NCBI GenBank assembly: GCA_947166105.1
Contig: CAMVCZ010000038.1
Span: 1-33,327 of the forward strand
DNA: 33,327 bases
From: an uncultured Bacteroidales bacterium
Lineage (GTDB): Bacteria; Bacteroidota; Bacteroidia; Bacteroidales; F082
Direction: 5' to 3'
A program made the translations under genes and the position numbers. This document shows positions 22,756 to 31,244 of this stretch, one piece after another. Position 1 is the first letter of the stretch, and every line of letters starts with the position of its first letter. The notes beneath the pieces are model-generated. The model made no database searches and was not told the DNA's origin. It saw only the letters and a program-made list of their open reading frames with translations.

Positions 22756-23201
22756 ACATGGCAATAGTGGTGGGGTTTGTCGGCGACACCCCACGAATCA
22801 ACACCCTGCAATCAGGGCGAAAGGTGGCATCGTTCTCGATGGCCACGACCGAAAAGGGCTACACTACCCAAAGCGGCCAGCAGATACCCGACAAAACCGA
22901 GTGGCACAACATAGTGTGCTGGGGTAAGACGGCGGAGGTGGTCGAGAGGTTTGTGCATAAGGGGAGCCAGCTCTACATTCAGGGCAAGATGAGGACCCGC
23001 ACCTACGAAAAGGACGGCCAAACCCGCTATTCCTTCGAAGTGGAGTGTGAGACCCTGCAATTGCTCGACCGCCGCAATGACGGGCAAGGCCAGCAGCCGC
23101 AACCCCAATACCAGCCTCAACAGCAGTACCAGCCTCAACCCCAACCGCAAAAAAACAGTTGGGATGAACCCATCGACCCAATCGGCGACTTGCCCTTTTG
23201 A
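22743..23201 (+). CDS. ssb: Single-stranded DNA-binding protein
   Basis: A 152-residue SSB. Residues 1-112 form the OB fold (NMAIVVGFVGDTPRI, TEWHNIVCWGKTAEVVERF, GSQLYIQGKMRTRTY). A Gln/Pro linker with repeated PQPQ/QYQP units follows, then the acidic tip DPIGDLPF, which recruits replication and repair partners. It overlaps the preceding gene by 13 bp and the VRR-NUC frame follows its stop. Confidence 0.95.
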   Translation: MASVNMAIVVGFVGDTPRINTLQSGRKVASFSMATTEKGYTTQSGQQIPDKTEWHNIVCWGKTAEVVERFVHKGSQLYIQGKMRTRTYEKDGQTRYSFEVECETLQLLDRRNDGQGQQPQPQYQPQQQYQPQPQPQKNSWDEPIDPIGDLPF

Positions 23202-23203
23202 TT

Positions 23204-23551
23204 ATGAGACACCGAGAGAGCGAGATACAACGTAATTGCGTTGCATGGTTCAGGCTGCAATATCCAAGGCTTGCGTTGCTATTGTTCGCCGTGCCGAATG
23301 GCGGTGCGAGGTGGCGGACGGAGGCCGCGATAATGAAGGCCGAAGGCGTGACGGCTGGGGTGGCTGATTTGCTATTCCTCTACCCTGCCAAGGGCTACCA
23401 CGGCCTTTGCATCGAAATGAAGACCCCTGACGGGAAACAGCAGGCCACACAAAAGGCGTGGCAGAAGGCCGTTGAGGATGCGGGCTACAAATATGCCCTA
23501 TGCCGTTCCTTCGAGGGCTTCATGGATGAGATAAACGCTTATTTGCGTTGA
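23204..23551 (+). CDS. VRR-NUC domain nuclease
   Basis: The 115-residue protein matches the stand-alone VRR-NUC fold of the PD-(D/E)xK nucleases: ESEIQRNCVAWFR, PNGGARWRTEAAIMKAEGVTAGVADLLFL with the active Asp, and CIEMKTPDGKQQATQ with the ExK pair. Such phage enzymes cut branched DNA or act in recombination. I start at the ATG at 23204, two bases after the ssb stop. A terminator hairpin follows, so this ends the early operon. Confidence 0.88.
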   Translation: MRHRESEIQRNCVAWFRLQYPRLALLLFAVPNGGARWRTEAAIMKAEGVTAGVADLLFLYPAKGYHGLCIEMKTPDGKQQATQKAWQKAVEDAGYKYALCRSFEGFMDEINAYLR

Positions 23552-23568
23552 TTTTCCTTTTTTTTGAG

Positions 23569-23599
23569 CGAAAAGGGTACTTATTAAGCACCCTTTTCG
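23569..23599 (+). terminator. Terminator of the early operon
   Basis: CGAAAAGGGT (23569-23578) pairs perfectly with ACCCTTTTCG (23590-23599), followed by TATTTTTG. The T-run is also the -7 box of the next promoter. Confidence 0.7.
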
Positions 23600-23607
23600 T
23601 ATTTTTG
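23578..23607 (+). promoter_or_regulatory. Promoter of the OmpA-like cargo gene
   Basis: TACTTATTAAGCAC at 23578-23591 sits in the terminator loop and right arm, and TATTTTTG follows at 23600-23607. This matches the upstream-block/-7 layout at 1471, 5219 and 6903. The ATG is at 23640. Confidence 0.55.
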
Positions 23608-23639
23608 CCGCGTATATCAACTAATTAAATCTCACAATT

Positions 23640-24746
23640 ATGAAAAGAAATGATTTGCGACTTGGCGGATTGGTGAGGCTTGCCGCCTTGATGGTCGCGC
23701 TGACCCTTTGCATTGCGGGGTCGGCACAAAAGCCCTACAAGTACGATTCATCCCACAAGTATTCCCTGATGTCGAATTGGACGCTTGGCGTGGCAGGGCA
23801 ATACTCCAACAACCACGGCGTTTCGGGTGGCGGCATCACGGCATTGGCCACCAAGCGCGTGGGCGACTATTGGCGTTTGCGCTTCGAGGCCACCATGAAC
23901 GGCCTGCGCAATGTGGACGGCTTCGACCGCTACGGGACGGCGATGGCCGGTGCCTCCCTCGATTTCCTGAATTGGATGTACCTCTTTGCCGATGCTGGCG
24001 CTGTGGTCAATCCAACGATGGCCACCAAATGCGGCCTTGCGGGTGACGCTGGCCTTGGCCTGAATGTGAATTTCGGCAAGCACTCGATGCTTTGGCTGGA
24101 GGGCGGCTCGGACTTGGTTCAGAACAATGCAGCCTGGGATAATACATTCTTCGCCCGCCTTGGCTATGCCGCAAGGCTGGGAATCACGGAGCGTGACCGC
24201 GTGGCCATCGACATCGACAACCACATGCGAAGCACCTACGGCGAAATGAAGGAGGAAAACCAGCTATTGAAGTCGGAGGCCAAAAAGAAGGATGAGGACA
24301 ATGCGAGGCTGACGGACTTGCTGGAGCGTTCCACCGCCGCGCTGGAGCTGGCCACGGAGCGTTTGAGCAACTGCCAAAAGGAGGTGAAGCAGGTGACGGA
24401 GGATTGCGGCACGGCCGGCATTGAGCTGATGCCCATCTTCTTCGACTATGCAAGTTGCGAGATTACCCCGATTGAGGATGCCAAGGTCGAGCGCATTGCC
24501 GACTACATCCTGACCCACGGGGGCGAGTACCGCATTGAGGGCTACAGCTCGCCCGATGGCAATTCATACAACAACCAAAAGCTATCGGGTGAACGCGCCT
24601 TTGTCGTATATCAGGCATTGATGGGCTATGGTGTCCCGCAAGATAGGCTTATCCCGATGGCCAACGGCGTGACATCGCAGTTCGGCGAGGAATCGACCCT
24701 TAATCGCATGGTGATTGTGAGGAAATCGGAGTATGGCCAACAGTAA
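23640..24746 (+). CDS. OmpA-family outer-membrane protein (phage cargo)
   Basis: The 368-residue protein has a signal peptide (hydrophobic LAALMVALTLCIAG, cut after GSA at about residue 29). A beta-barrel-like region of alternating strands (30-195) follows, then a coiled coil (200-250) and an OmpA/MotB peptidoglycan-binding domain from about residue 265. The domain shows IFFDYASCEITP, YRIEGYSSPDG, NQKLSGERAFVVYQAL and RMVIVRKS. Such proteins link the outer membrane to the cell wall. A phage copy under its own promoter suggests expression in the lysogen, perhaps changing surface receptors and blocking superinfection; that is inference. Confidence 0.85.
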   Translation: MKRNDLRLGGLVRLAALMVALTLCIAGSAQKPYKYDSSHKYSLMSNWTLGVAGQYSNNHGVSGGGITALATKRVGDYWRLRFEATMNGLRNVDGFDRYGTAMAGASLDFLNWMYLFADAGAVVNPTMATKCGLAGDAGLGLNVNFGKHSMLWLEGGSDLVQNNAAWDNTFFARLGYAARLGITERDRVAIDIDNHMRSTYGEMKEENQLLKSEAKKKDEDNARLTDLLERSTAALELATERLSNCQKEVKQVTEDCGTAGIELMPIFFDYASCEITPIEDAKVERIADYILTHGGEYRIEGYSSPDGNSYNNQKLSGERAFVVYQALMGYGVPQDRLIPMANGVTSQFGEESTLNRMVIVRKSEYGQQ

Positions 24747-24807
24747 GGACATAGAGTCAAGGTTCGTGACGATTGCCCTTGGCCTCTTGGAGCCGATGAA
24801 TTTTTGA
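24733..24807 (+). pseudogene. Truncated 24-codon remnant of an unknown gene
   Basis: An ATG inside the OmpA-like gene's last codons opens a frame MANSKDIESRFVTIALG that stops after 24 residues, seven bases before the radical SAM start. It reads like the N-terminus of a longer protein cut short. It may be the remains of a gene displaced by the radical SAM gene, or a meaningless short frame. Confidence 0.3.
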
Positions 24808-24814
24808 ACGATCT

Positions 24815-25810
24815 ATGAAAATTGGCCTCGTTGATATTGACAGTCATGCCAAGGTGAAGAAATGGGGAGCGACAATCTACCCAAATCTCGCACTTTGCAA
24901 GATAGCCGCCTATCACAAGAAATGCGGCGATGAAGTGGAATGGGCTATGCCGTTGTTTGGAGAATATGACATAATCTATCGTTCAAAGATTTTCAACTTT
25001 TCCAAAGAGGATGATCGGCATTACAACGCAAAGTTGGTGATATATGGCGGCACGGGCTACTCGATAGCATCGAAATTGCCGCCATATATTGACGACTGCC
25101 AGCCTGACTACTCAATCTACCCGACAGTTCCGCAAGGTGTGTCATTCGGATTCCTGACTCGCGGCTGCCCAAACAAATGCAACTGGTGCGTCGTACCGCG
25201 CAAGGAAGGCGCAATCAGGCCGTATTGGGACATTGAAAGAGTGGCCAACGGAAACAAGAAACTCGTCCTGATGGACAACAATATCCTTGCCGCTGGCGAC
25301 TACGCTCACGAACAACTTGAAAAGGCTATATTACTCAATTATCGGATTGACTTCAACCAAGCCCTTGACGCAAGGCTCGTTGATGATGATTTCGCAAAAC
25401 AACTTGCAAAAGTCAAGTGGCTGAATAATCGCATCCGCTTCGGCTGTGACACGCAAGGGCAGATTGGCGAGTGTGAAAAGGCAATCAGCCTCATCAACTC
25501 GTATGGCTATCGTGGCGAGTATTTTTTGTACACGATGCTGAATGATGATTTTGTCGAATGCTACAACCGACTGCATTATTGGTGGGAGCGAAATCACCAA
25601 TGCCGCGAGAACCATACGCCGAACATCTATCCGTATGCACAACCGTACCGTGACCCTGACAACCCGAAACGGCCAATCCCTGACTGGCAGTTGGACATGG
25701 CGAGGTGGGTAAACAAGCATCAAGTGTTCCAAGTGACCGATTTCGATGACTTTGAGCCTCGAAAATCATTCAAGTGTATATACTACAAAAACAAATATAT
25801 AACAGCATAA
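24815..25810 (+). CDS. Radical SAM protein
   Basis: The 331-residue protein has a radical SAM cluster motif, CPNKCNWC (CX3CX2C), at about residues 118-125, with TRGCPNKCNWCVVP recalling MiaB- and B12-binding-type enzymes. The N-terminal 110 residues look like a cobalamin-binding-like Rossmann part (KIGLVDIDSH, GEYDIIYRSK, VIYGGTGYS). The middle has VLMDNNILAAG and DFNQALDARL. The substrate is unknown. It stands apart from the DNA-modification cluster and is followed by a small gene and the terminases. Confidence 0.85.
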   Translation: MKIGLVDIDSHAKVKKWGATIYPNLALCKIAAYHKKCGDEVEWAMPLFGEYDIIYRSKIFNFSKEDDRHYNAKLVIYGGTGYSIASKLPPYIDDCQPDYSIYPTVPQGVSFGFLTRGCPNKCNWCVVPRKEGAIRPYWDIERVANGNKKLVLMDNNILAAGDYAHEQLEKAILLNYRIDFNQALDARLVDDDFAKQLAKVKWLNNRIRFGCDTQGQIGECEKAISLINSYGYRGEYFLYTMLNDDFVECYNRLHYWWERNHQCRENHTPNIYPYAQPYRDPDNPKRPIPDWQLDMARWVNKHQVFQVTDFDDFEPRKSFKCIYYKNKYITA

Positions 25811-25822
25811 AACTCATAAAAT

Positions 25823-25981
25823 ATGGCTATGGAAATCAAAGTGAAAACCGTCCAAGACCACAACGGCAGCGATGTCCGCAACACCTCCGTTTTCTACGAT
25901 GTGGATGCCGCACTCTATCATGTACGCAAGTGCCTTATGGATAACAACTACAAGAAAGTAGTATTGGAATATAGTAAATAA
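25823..25981 (+). CDS. Small protein upstream of terminase
   Basis: A 52-residue frame (MAMEIKVKTVQDHNG) ending at TAA 25979-25981. Beta-rich start, short helix, no family recognised. An A/T-rich leader with AATAAC repeats follows. Confidence 0.5.
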   Translation: MAMEIKVKTVQDHNGSDVRNTSVFYDVDAALYHVRKCLMDNNYKKVVLEYSK

Positions 25982-26002
25982 CAATAACAATAATGTTATA
26001 TT

Positions 26003-26524
26003 ATGAAAAACATCTATCCCGACATGAAAAGACTGTTTGAGGAAACGGGCAACCGTGGACGCAAACTTTCATACACTCCAAGGCAAATCATCGAGGAGTT
26101 CGGGGAATATGTGAAGTCGCTTGAAGAAAGCCCGATTGAGCTGGTGACCGAGTACAAAGGCGGCAAAAACCCTGGCACCAAGACGGAACGTTTCAGCCGA
26201 CCGCCAAAGGTGACCGACTTCGTTGTCAGGTGGCTCGGGAAAAGCATGTCATGGTGGGCTAACATTGAGCAGTCAAAACGTAACGGGAATGAATTTTTAA
26301 ACATCAAAGATAAAATAACGCAGTACTGCTACGACTGCAAGATGGACGGCGCGATTGTGGGCATTTACAATGCCAACATCATCGCCCGCGACCTCGGACT
26401 TCAGGAGAAGGTGGCCGTGGAAAAGAGACCCCCCGACCCCATCGAGAACATGACCCTTGAGGAAGTCAACGCGGAGATTGAGCGGCTTGGCATGAAGCCG
26501 AAAGGAATCGATGAAACTGACTGA
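26003..26524 (+). CDS. Terminase small subunit
   Basis: The 173-residue protein has a helical N-terminus with TPRQIIEEFGEYVKSLE, a middle RPPKVTDFVVRWLGKSMSWW resembling the helix-turn-helix of small terminases, and a C-terminal oligomerisation part ending in VNAEIERLGMKPKG. It lies directly upstream of the large subunit with a 14-bp overlap. Small subunits recognise the packaging site and bring DNA to the ATPase. Confidence 0.75.
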   Translation: MKNIYPDMKRLFEETGNRGRKLSYTPRQIIEEFGEYVKSLEESPIELVTEYKGGKNPGTKTERFSRPPKVTDFVVRWLGKSMSWWANIEQSKRNGNEFLNIKDKITQYCYDCKMDGAIVGIYNANIIARDLGLQEKVAVEKRPPDPIENMTLEEVNAEIERLGMKPKGIDETD

Positions 26525-27980
26525 ATCGGAAGAACGGAAATATTTGGCGAGGCTTGGGCGAATGCAGCACAAACTGCTGGCACCCGCCTCGTTCCCTCAC
26601 TTCATCAAGTATATCAACCCGAAATACAGTGAGGAATGGTTTCACCATGTCATTTCCAATCATTGCCAAATGCTTTTGGAGGGCAAAATCAAGAATTTGA
26701 TGGTGTTTGTCCCACCTCAACATGGAAAAAGTGAGATAATTTCCCGAAACTTCCCCGCATGGGCGTTGGGAGTGAACCCTGATTTGAAGATTGCGGGTTG
26801 CTCCTACTCTGCCGACCTTTCGGGGCAGTTCAGCCGCTCCATCCAGCGCATCATCGACAGCAAGGAATACCAGGCCATCTTCCCCGAGACCTACCTGAAC
26901 GGCTCGAACATCAGGACGAGCGCGAGGGGCTACTTACGCAACGTGGACTTGTTCGAGACCGTCAACCACCGTGGATTCTACAAGGCCGTTGGCGTTGGCG
27001 GGCCATTGACGGGAACGCCCGTTGACATCGCCATCATTGACGACCCCGTGAAGGATGCAACGGAGGCCTATTCGCCCGTGTATCGCGAAAGGGTGTGGAA
27101 TTGGTACAACACCGTACTGACCACCCGTTTGCACAACAATTCCAAGCAGCTCTTCATTATGACCCGATGGCATGAGGATGACCTGGCCGGGCGCATATTG
27201 AAGACGGAGCCTGACGAATGGACGGTGCTTTCGATTCCCGCCATCTGCGAAAAGGAGAATGACGGCGGATTGAGCCACCGCCACGTTGGGGATGCGCTTT
27301 GGCCTGACCGTCATTCCTTGGCGAAGCTGGAAAAGCAAAAGAACCGTTCCCCGCGCGAGTTCTCGGCATTGTACCAGCAGCGTCCCGTGATTGAGGGCGG
27401 CAACATCGTCAAGCGTGATTGGTTCGGCAAGATTAGCCCCGCCGACTTCAAGGCGTTGCGATTCAACGAGCCAATCCACTTCTACCTTGACACCGCATAC
27501 GAGGAAAAGAAGGTGAAGACCGACAACGACCCATCGGGCATCCTTGCGGCCTGCCGCATCGGGACGCTGGTTTACCTGACCCATGCGATGAAGGTTTACA
27601 AGGAAATGCCCGACCTATTGCGATTCCTCCCTGAATACATTGCGGCTCAGGGTGGCAACAACGAGAGCAAGCTCCATGTTGAGCCGAAGGCCAACGGCAA
27701 GAGCGTGGTGCAGATGTTGAAGGCCACCTCATTCCTGAATGTGAAGGAAACCGAGTCGCCGACCGACAGCAAGGAAACCCGTTTGAAGGTGGTTTCGCCC
27801 CGTATCGAGTGCGGCCGTGTGGTGCTGGTCGAAGGGACATGGAACGATGACTTCTTGGATGAGGTTTGCGGCTTCCCAGCCTTGGAGCATGACGAATTCG
27901 TTGACATTCTCGGGTACGCCATAAACGACCTCTACGAGGATGACGATGATATAGACTACGACAATATCAATGTAATCTAA
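26511..27980 (+). CDS. terL: Terminase large subunit
   Basis: The 489-residue packaging motor has the ATPase Walker A PPQHGKSE (residues 68-75), Walker B VDIAIIDDPVK (Asp177-Asp178), and TRWHEDDLAGR as the coupling region. The C-terminal nuclease has FYLDTAYEEKK with a first acidic residue, then HVEPKANG and EHDEFVDILGYAI. It cuts and translocates phage DNA into the procapsid formed at the portal encoded next. Confidence 0.93.
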   Translation: MKLTESEERKYLARLGRMQHKLLAPASFPHFIKYINPKYSEEWFHHVISNHCQMLLEGKIKNLMVFVPPQHGKSEIISRNFPAWALGVNPDLKIAGCSYSADLSGQFSRSIQRIIDSKEYQAIFPETYLNGSNIRTSARGYLRNVDLFETVNHRGFYKAVGVGGPLTGTPVDIAIIDDPVKDATEAYSPVYRERVWNWYNTVLTTRLHNNSKQLFIMTRWHEDDLAGRILKTEPDEWTVLSIPAICEKENDGGLSHRHVGDALWPDRHSLAKLEKQKNRSPREFSALYQQRPVIEGGNIVKRDWFGKISPADFKALRFNEPIHFYLDTAYEEKKVKTDNDPSGILAACRIGTLVYLTHAMKVYKEMPDLLRFLPEYIAAQGGNNESKLHVEPKANGKSVVQMLKATSFLNVKETESPTDSKETRLKVVSPRIECGRVVLVEGTWNDDFLDEVCGFPALEHDEFVDILGYAINDLYEDDDDIDYDNINVI

Positions 27981-27992
27981 AACCTTAATACT

Positions 27993-29477
27993 ATGCCATT
28001 ATTTGATTTATTCCGCAATTACCTGAACGCCCTGATTGGCAGAAATCAGGAGTTCGAGCAGCTATTGGCCGCTGGCGACATCACGGCGGTCAAGGAGAAA
28101 ATGACTTCAAGGGTGAACGATGTGATTGACGCTTTGAAGGAATACACCACCTCCGAGCATAAAATCACCAAGCGGCCTGACAAAACCATCACCGACAAAA
28201 AGGGGAATTTCGTCAAGTTTGAACCCACTTGGAAACTGCCCATCCCCTATCCCGTTTACATCAACGAGATTGCGCTGGTATTCATTTACGGGCGACCCGT
28301 GAAGTGGACGCAGCTTTCGGATGGGACGGACAACGGCTTCAAGGCTTACCTTGACTTCATCAAGGATTCCCACTTCAACAGCAAGATTCGCCAATGCAAG
28401 CGGCTGGCCGGTGCAGAGACGGAATCGGCCATGCTGTTCAGGTGCTATCGGGATGAGGACGGGTCTTCGGCCTGCCAAATCCGTGTGCTTGCCCGCAGCA
28501 AGGGCGATGAGATTTACACCATGTTTGACCAATACGAGAACCTGATTGCCTTCGCATGGGGCTATTACCTCAAGGACGACAAGGAGGGTGCCGTGTACCA
28601 CTTCGATGTGTTCACAAAAAAGGTCATCTACCATTGCACAAAGAAGGCGATTGGCTGGGATGTGGTGGAGGAAACCAACTTCGTGGGTAAAATCCCCGTG
28701 ATTTATTTCCGTCAGGAAAAGGAATGGGATGGCGTTGAGGCGTTGATTGACCGTGAGGAAAACATCGCTTCAGGCACCGCCGACACCAACGACTACTTCG
28801 CCGACCCGATTTCCATCATGTCGGCTGAAATCATCAAGAATCTGCCCGAAAAGAGGGAAAAGGGCAAGATGTTGGTGACGAACGACAAGGACGGCGTGGA
28901 TAAGGCGGCGAAGTACCTGACATGGGACAGCGCACCCGAAAGCAAGAAACAAGAAATGGAGTGGCTGCAGATGAACATCCTGCAAAAGTCGTTCACCCCG
29001 AACATCACCACCGACAGCCTGAAAGCCCTTTCCCAGCTTTCGGCCAAGGCTCTGAAAACCGTGATGATGCTGGCCGACATCAAGGCATCGAAGCGCAAGG
29101 AAAGCCACGATGAGCTGTTGGATAGGACGGCCTCCCTGATTGCGGCCATCATCGGCAATGTGCTGGATGTGTCGCTGGCCGGTGAGTGCAATAACTTGGT
29201 CGTTGGCCATGAGTACCAGGAGCCTTTCGGTGACGATGTGGCCGATGACCTGAACAATATCATCAGTGCCGTGGATGCCGGCATTCTCTCCACAGAGACG
29301 GGCGTGGAAATGAACCCGCTTGTCAAGGATTCGATGCGCGAGATGAGCAGGCTGGCCGAGGAAAAGGAGGAACGCGCCAAAGAGCAGCAGTCCATTTTCG
29401 GCAACGGCAATGAGGATGGCGGCGCGGCCTCGTTTGGTGACGGCGGCAATGAGGATGACGACAACAAGAAAAAGTAA
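27993..29477 (+). CDS. Portal protein
   Basis: The 494-residue protein stands between large terminase and MuF, where portals lie. Portal features include the N-terminal helical region, PIPYPVYINEIALVFIYGR, a beta-rich wing, the long helical middle with a FGDDVADDLNNIISAVDAG stretch and an acidic Glu/Gly/Asn-rich C-terminus. Portals form the dodecameric ring at the capsid vertex through which DNA passes. It is 12 bp downstream of terL. Confidence 0.85.
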   Translation: MPLFDLFRNYLNALIGRNQEFEQLLAAGDITAVKEKMTSRVNDVIDALKEYTTSEHKITKRPDKTITDKKGNFVKFEPTWKLPIPYPVYINEIALVFIYGRPVKWTQLSDGTDNGFKAYLDFIKDSHFNSKIRQCKRLAGAETESAMLFRCYRDEDGSSACQIRVLARSKGDEIYTMFDQYENLIAFAWGYYLKDDKEGAVYHFDVFTKKVIYHCTKKAIGWDVVEETNFVGKIPVIYFRQEKEWDGVEALIDREENIASGTADTNDYFADPISIMSAEIIKNLPEKREKGKMLVTNDKDGVDKAAKYLTWDSAPESKKQEMEWLQMNILQKSFTPNITTDSLKALSQLSAKALKTVMMLADIKASKRKESHDELLDRTASLIAAIIGNVLDVSLAGECNNLVVGHEYQEPFGDDVADDLNNIISAVDAGILSTETGVEMNPLVKDSMREMSRLAEEKEERAKEQQSIFGNGNEDGGAASFGDGGNEDDDNKKK

Positions 29478-29484
29478 GTGAATC

Positions 29485-31236
29485 ATGGCAAAGAACCAAG
29501 GCATCGACCCCAAAGCCTCCACCGCCGCAAGGATTAGGCGGACGGAGGCATACGCCGAGAAAGTGAGGCTCTTGTTCGCGCAGACGGTGAACGAGATCCT
29601 CGCGCTTAACAAGACCATGCCGAAACTCGATGACGGCGTGATGTTTTCCTTTGATGGGGAAAGCATGAAAAAGCAAAAGGAGGTCGAGGCCTTGCTTCGC
29701 CGCCTGCATTCGGCGGTGACGATGGCCATTCGTGAGGGCGTGAACCTTGAATGGGCGCAGGCCAACGCCGAGGCCGACAAACTCATCAAGTCGGTGTTCG
29801 GTCAGCAGGTTTTGGATAGCCCTGAATTTACGGCATGGACGCAACGGAACACCGCCGCCCGTGACGCTTTCCTTGCGAGGTCGGAAAAGGGCTTGAACCT
29901 ATCCGATAGGGTTTGGAAATCGGTCAGGCAGTTGCGGGATGAGCTGGAGGTGGCCGTGACCGTCTCGATGGGTGAAGGCAAGTCGGCCAGCGCGATGTCG
30001 AGGGAGGTGCGCCAATACCTGAACGACCCTGATTTGATGTTCAGGCGTTTCCGCTATAAGAAGGGCGAGGATAAGGACGGCAATCCCGTGTACGGCCGCA
30101 AGTGGAAAAAGCGGGTGAAGGATGAGGCCACGGGCAAATACAAGTGGATTGACTACGACCGCGATTCATACAAGACGGGCGCGGGTGTCTATAAGTCGTC
30201 CGCAAAGAACGCCATGCGCCTGACCCGTACCGAGACCAACATCGCCTACCGCCGTGCCGACCATGAGCGGTGGATGCAGGAGGATTTCGTCGTCGGGCAG
30301 CGCATCCGGCTCTCCAACAACCATCCCGAAAAGGACATCTGCGACAAGCTGCAAGGCGACTACCCAAAAGAGTTCGTTTTCGATGGCTGGCACCCTCAAT
30401 GCTTTTGCTACGCCACGCCCATATTGTTGCCTGACGCGGAGACTGACTTCATGGAGGACTGGTTCCTTGAGGGCAAGGATTGGGAGGGCGAGCTGAAGCG
30501 GCGGGCGGAGGCGCGTATGGTTAGGGATTATCCCGAAGGCTTCAAGGACTGGGTGGCCGGACACGCGGAGGACATCAAGGCGGCGCGGCGGCGCGGCACG
30601 GAGCCGTACTTCATCCGCGAGAACGCCGCCATCGTTGACCGGTTCATGGGGAATGAAAAGGGCGGCACAAAGAGTGGTGCTGGCGGTATGAAAATGGCAC
30701 AGTCGAAACAAGATGGACAAACAAGCCTCATTGAAGGTCTTTTCACAACGAGGAAAACATTTGAAAACGGCGGCTCCGTGAAGGTTATGGAAGGCGTAGA
30801 TAAGGACAAGTCAGATTACAAGGACATCCTCACCATATCTACATTGTTCGCAAAAGAAGGAAAGCAGGTAAAGATATTAGCGAAGGCTCATTTCAAAAGT
30901 CCTACATACGGCCTTGTGTATGGTTCTCTTATTGGGACGAAATATGAGCGCAAATGCCCTGACATCCTCATTGGTGAAGACTTCTATGAGTATGAAGGAT
31001 ATGAAAGGCCGTGGAACAAAAGGAAGGTTGGCAACATGCTTTCCCACGGACTGCGCCAATCGAACCGCGTCATCATTGACAATAACAAAGGGGCTTCAGA
31101 TAGGTATATCAGGAAGGCCATAATCGCCCGCTTGAAGATTAATAGCGACATTAAGGAGGTTTGGATATATGAGAAAGGCCGTGTAAGGCTGTTTTACAAG
31201 GATGGGAAGTTCATAAAAAACAACGGGGGGAAATGA
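29485..31236 (+). CDS. MuF-like head protein with C-terminal toxin-like nuclease domain
   Basis: The 583-residue protein has a MuF-like first two-thirds. The parts are a helical start, a middle with RLTRTETNIAYRRADHERW, and FDGWHPQCFCYATPILLP, a cysteine/histidine-containing F-motif known from MuF minor head proteins. After a Gly-rich linker (about 390-405) the C-terminus (420-583) shows KCPDILIGEDFYEYEGYE, NMLSHGLRQSNRVIIDN and DIKEVWIYEKGRVRLFY. This order resembles tRNase-type (CdiA-C/PBECR) polymorphic toxins. The tail is more AT-rich than the MuF part, a sign of domain replacement. Confidence 0.8.
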   Translation: MAKNQGIDPKASTAARIRRTEAYAEKVRLLFAQTVNEILALNKTMPKLDDGVMFSFDGESMKKQKEVEALLRRLHSAVTMAIREGVNLEWAQANAEADKLIKSVFGQQVLDSPEFTAWTQRNTAARDAFLARSEKGLNLSDRVWKSVRQLRDELEVAVTVSMGEGKSASAMSREVRQYLNDPDLMFRRFRYKKGEDKDGNPVYGRKWKKRVKDEATGKYKWIDYDRDSYKTGAGVYKSSAKNAMRLTRTETNIAYRRADHERWMQEDFVVGQRIRLSNNHPEKDICDKLQGDYPKEFVFDGWHPQCFCYATPILLPDAETDFMEDWFLEGKDWEGELKRRAEARMVRDYPEGFKDWVAGHAEDIKAARRRGTEPYFIRENAAIVDRFMGNEKGGTKSGAGGMKMAQSKQDGQTSLIEGLFTTRKTFENGGSVKVMEGVDKDKSDYKDILTISTLFAKEGKQVKILAKAHFKSPTYGLVYGSLIGTKYERKCPDILIGEDFYEYEGYERPWNKRKVGNMLSHGLRQSNRVIIDNNKGASDRYIRKAIIARLKINSDIKEVWIYEKGRVRLFYKDGKFIKNNGGK

Positions 31237-31244
31237 TTCCCCCC
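31225..31244 (+). terminator. GC-rich hairpin across the MuF stop codon
   Basis: GGGGGGAA (31225-31232) pairs with TTCCCCCC (31237-31244); the TGA stop (31234-31236) lies in the four-base loop. There is no U-tract after it. Confidence 0.45.
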
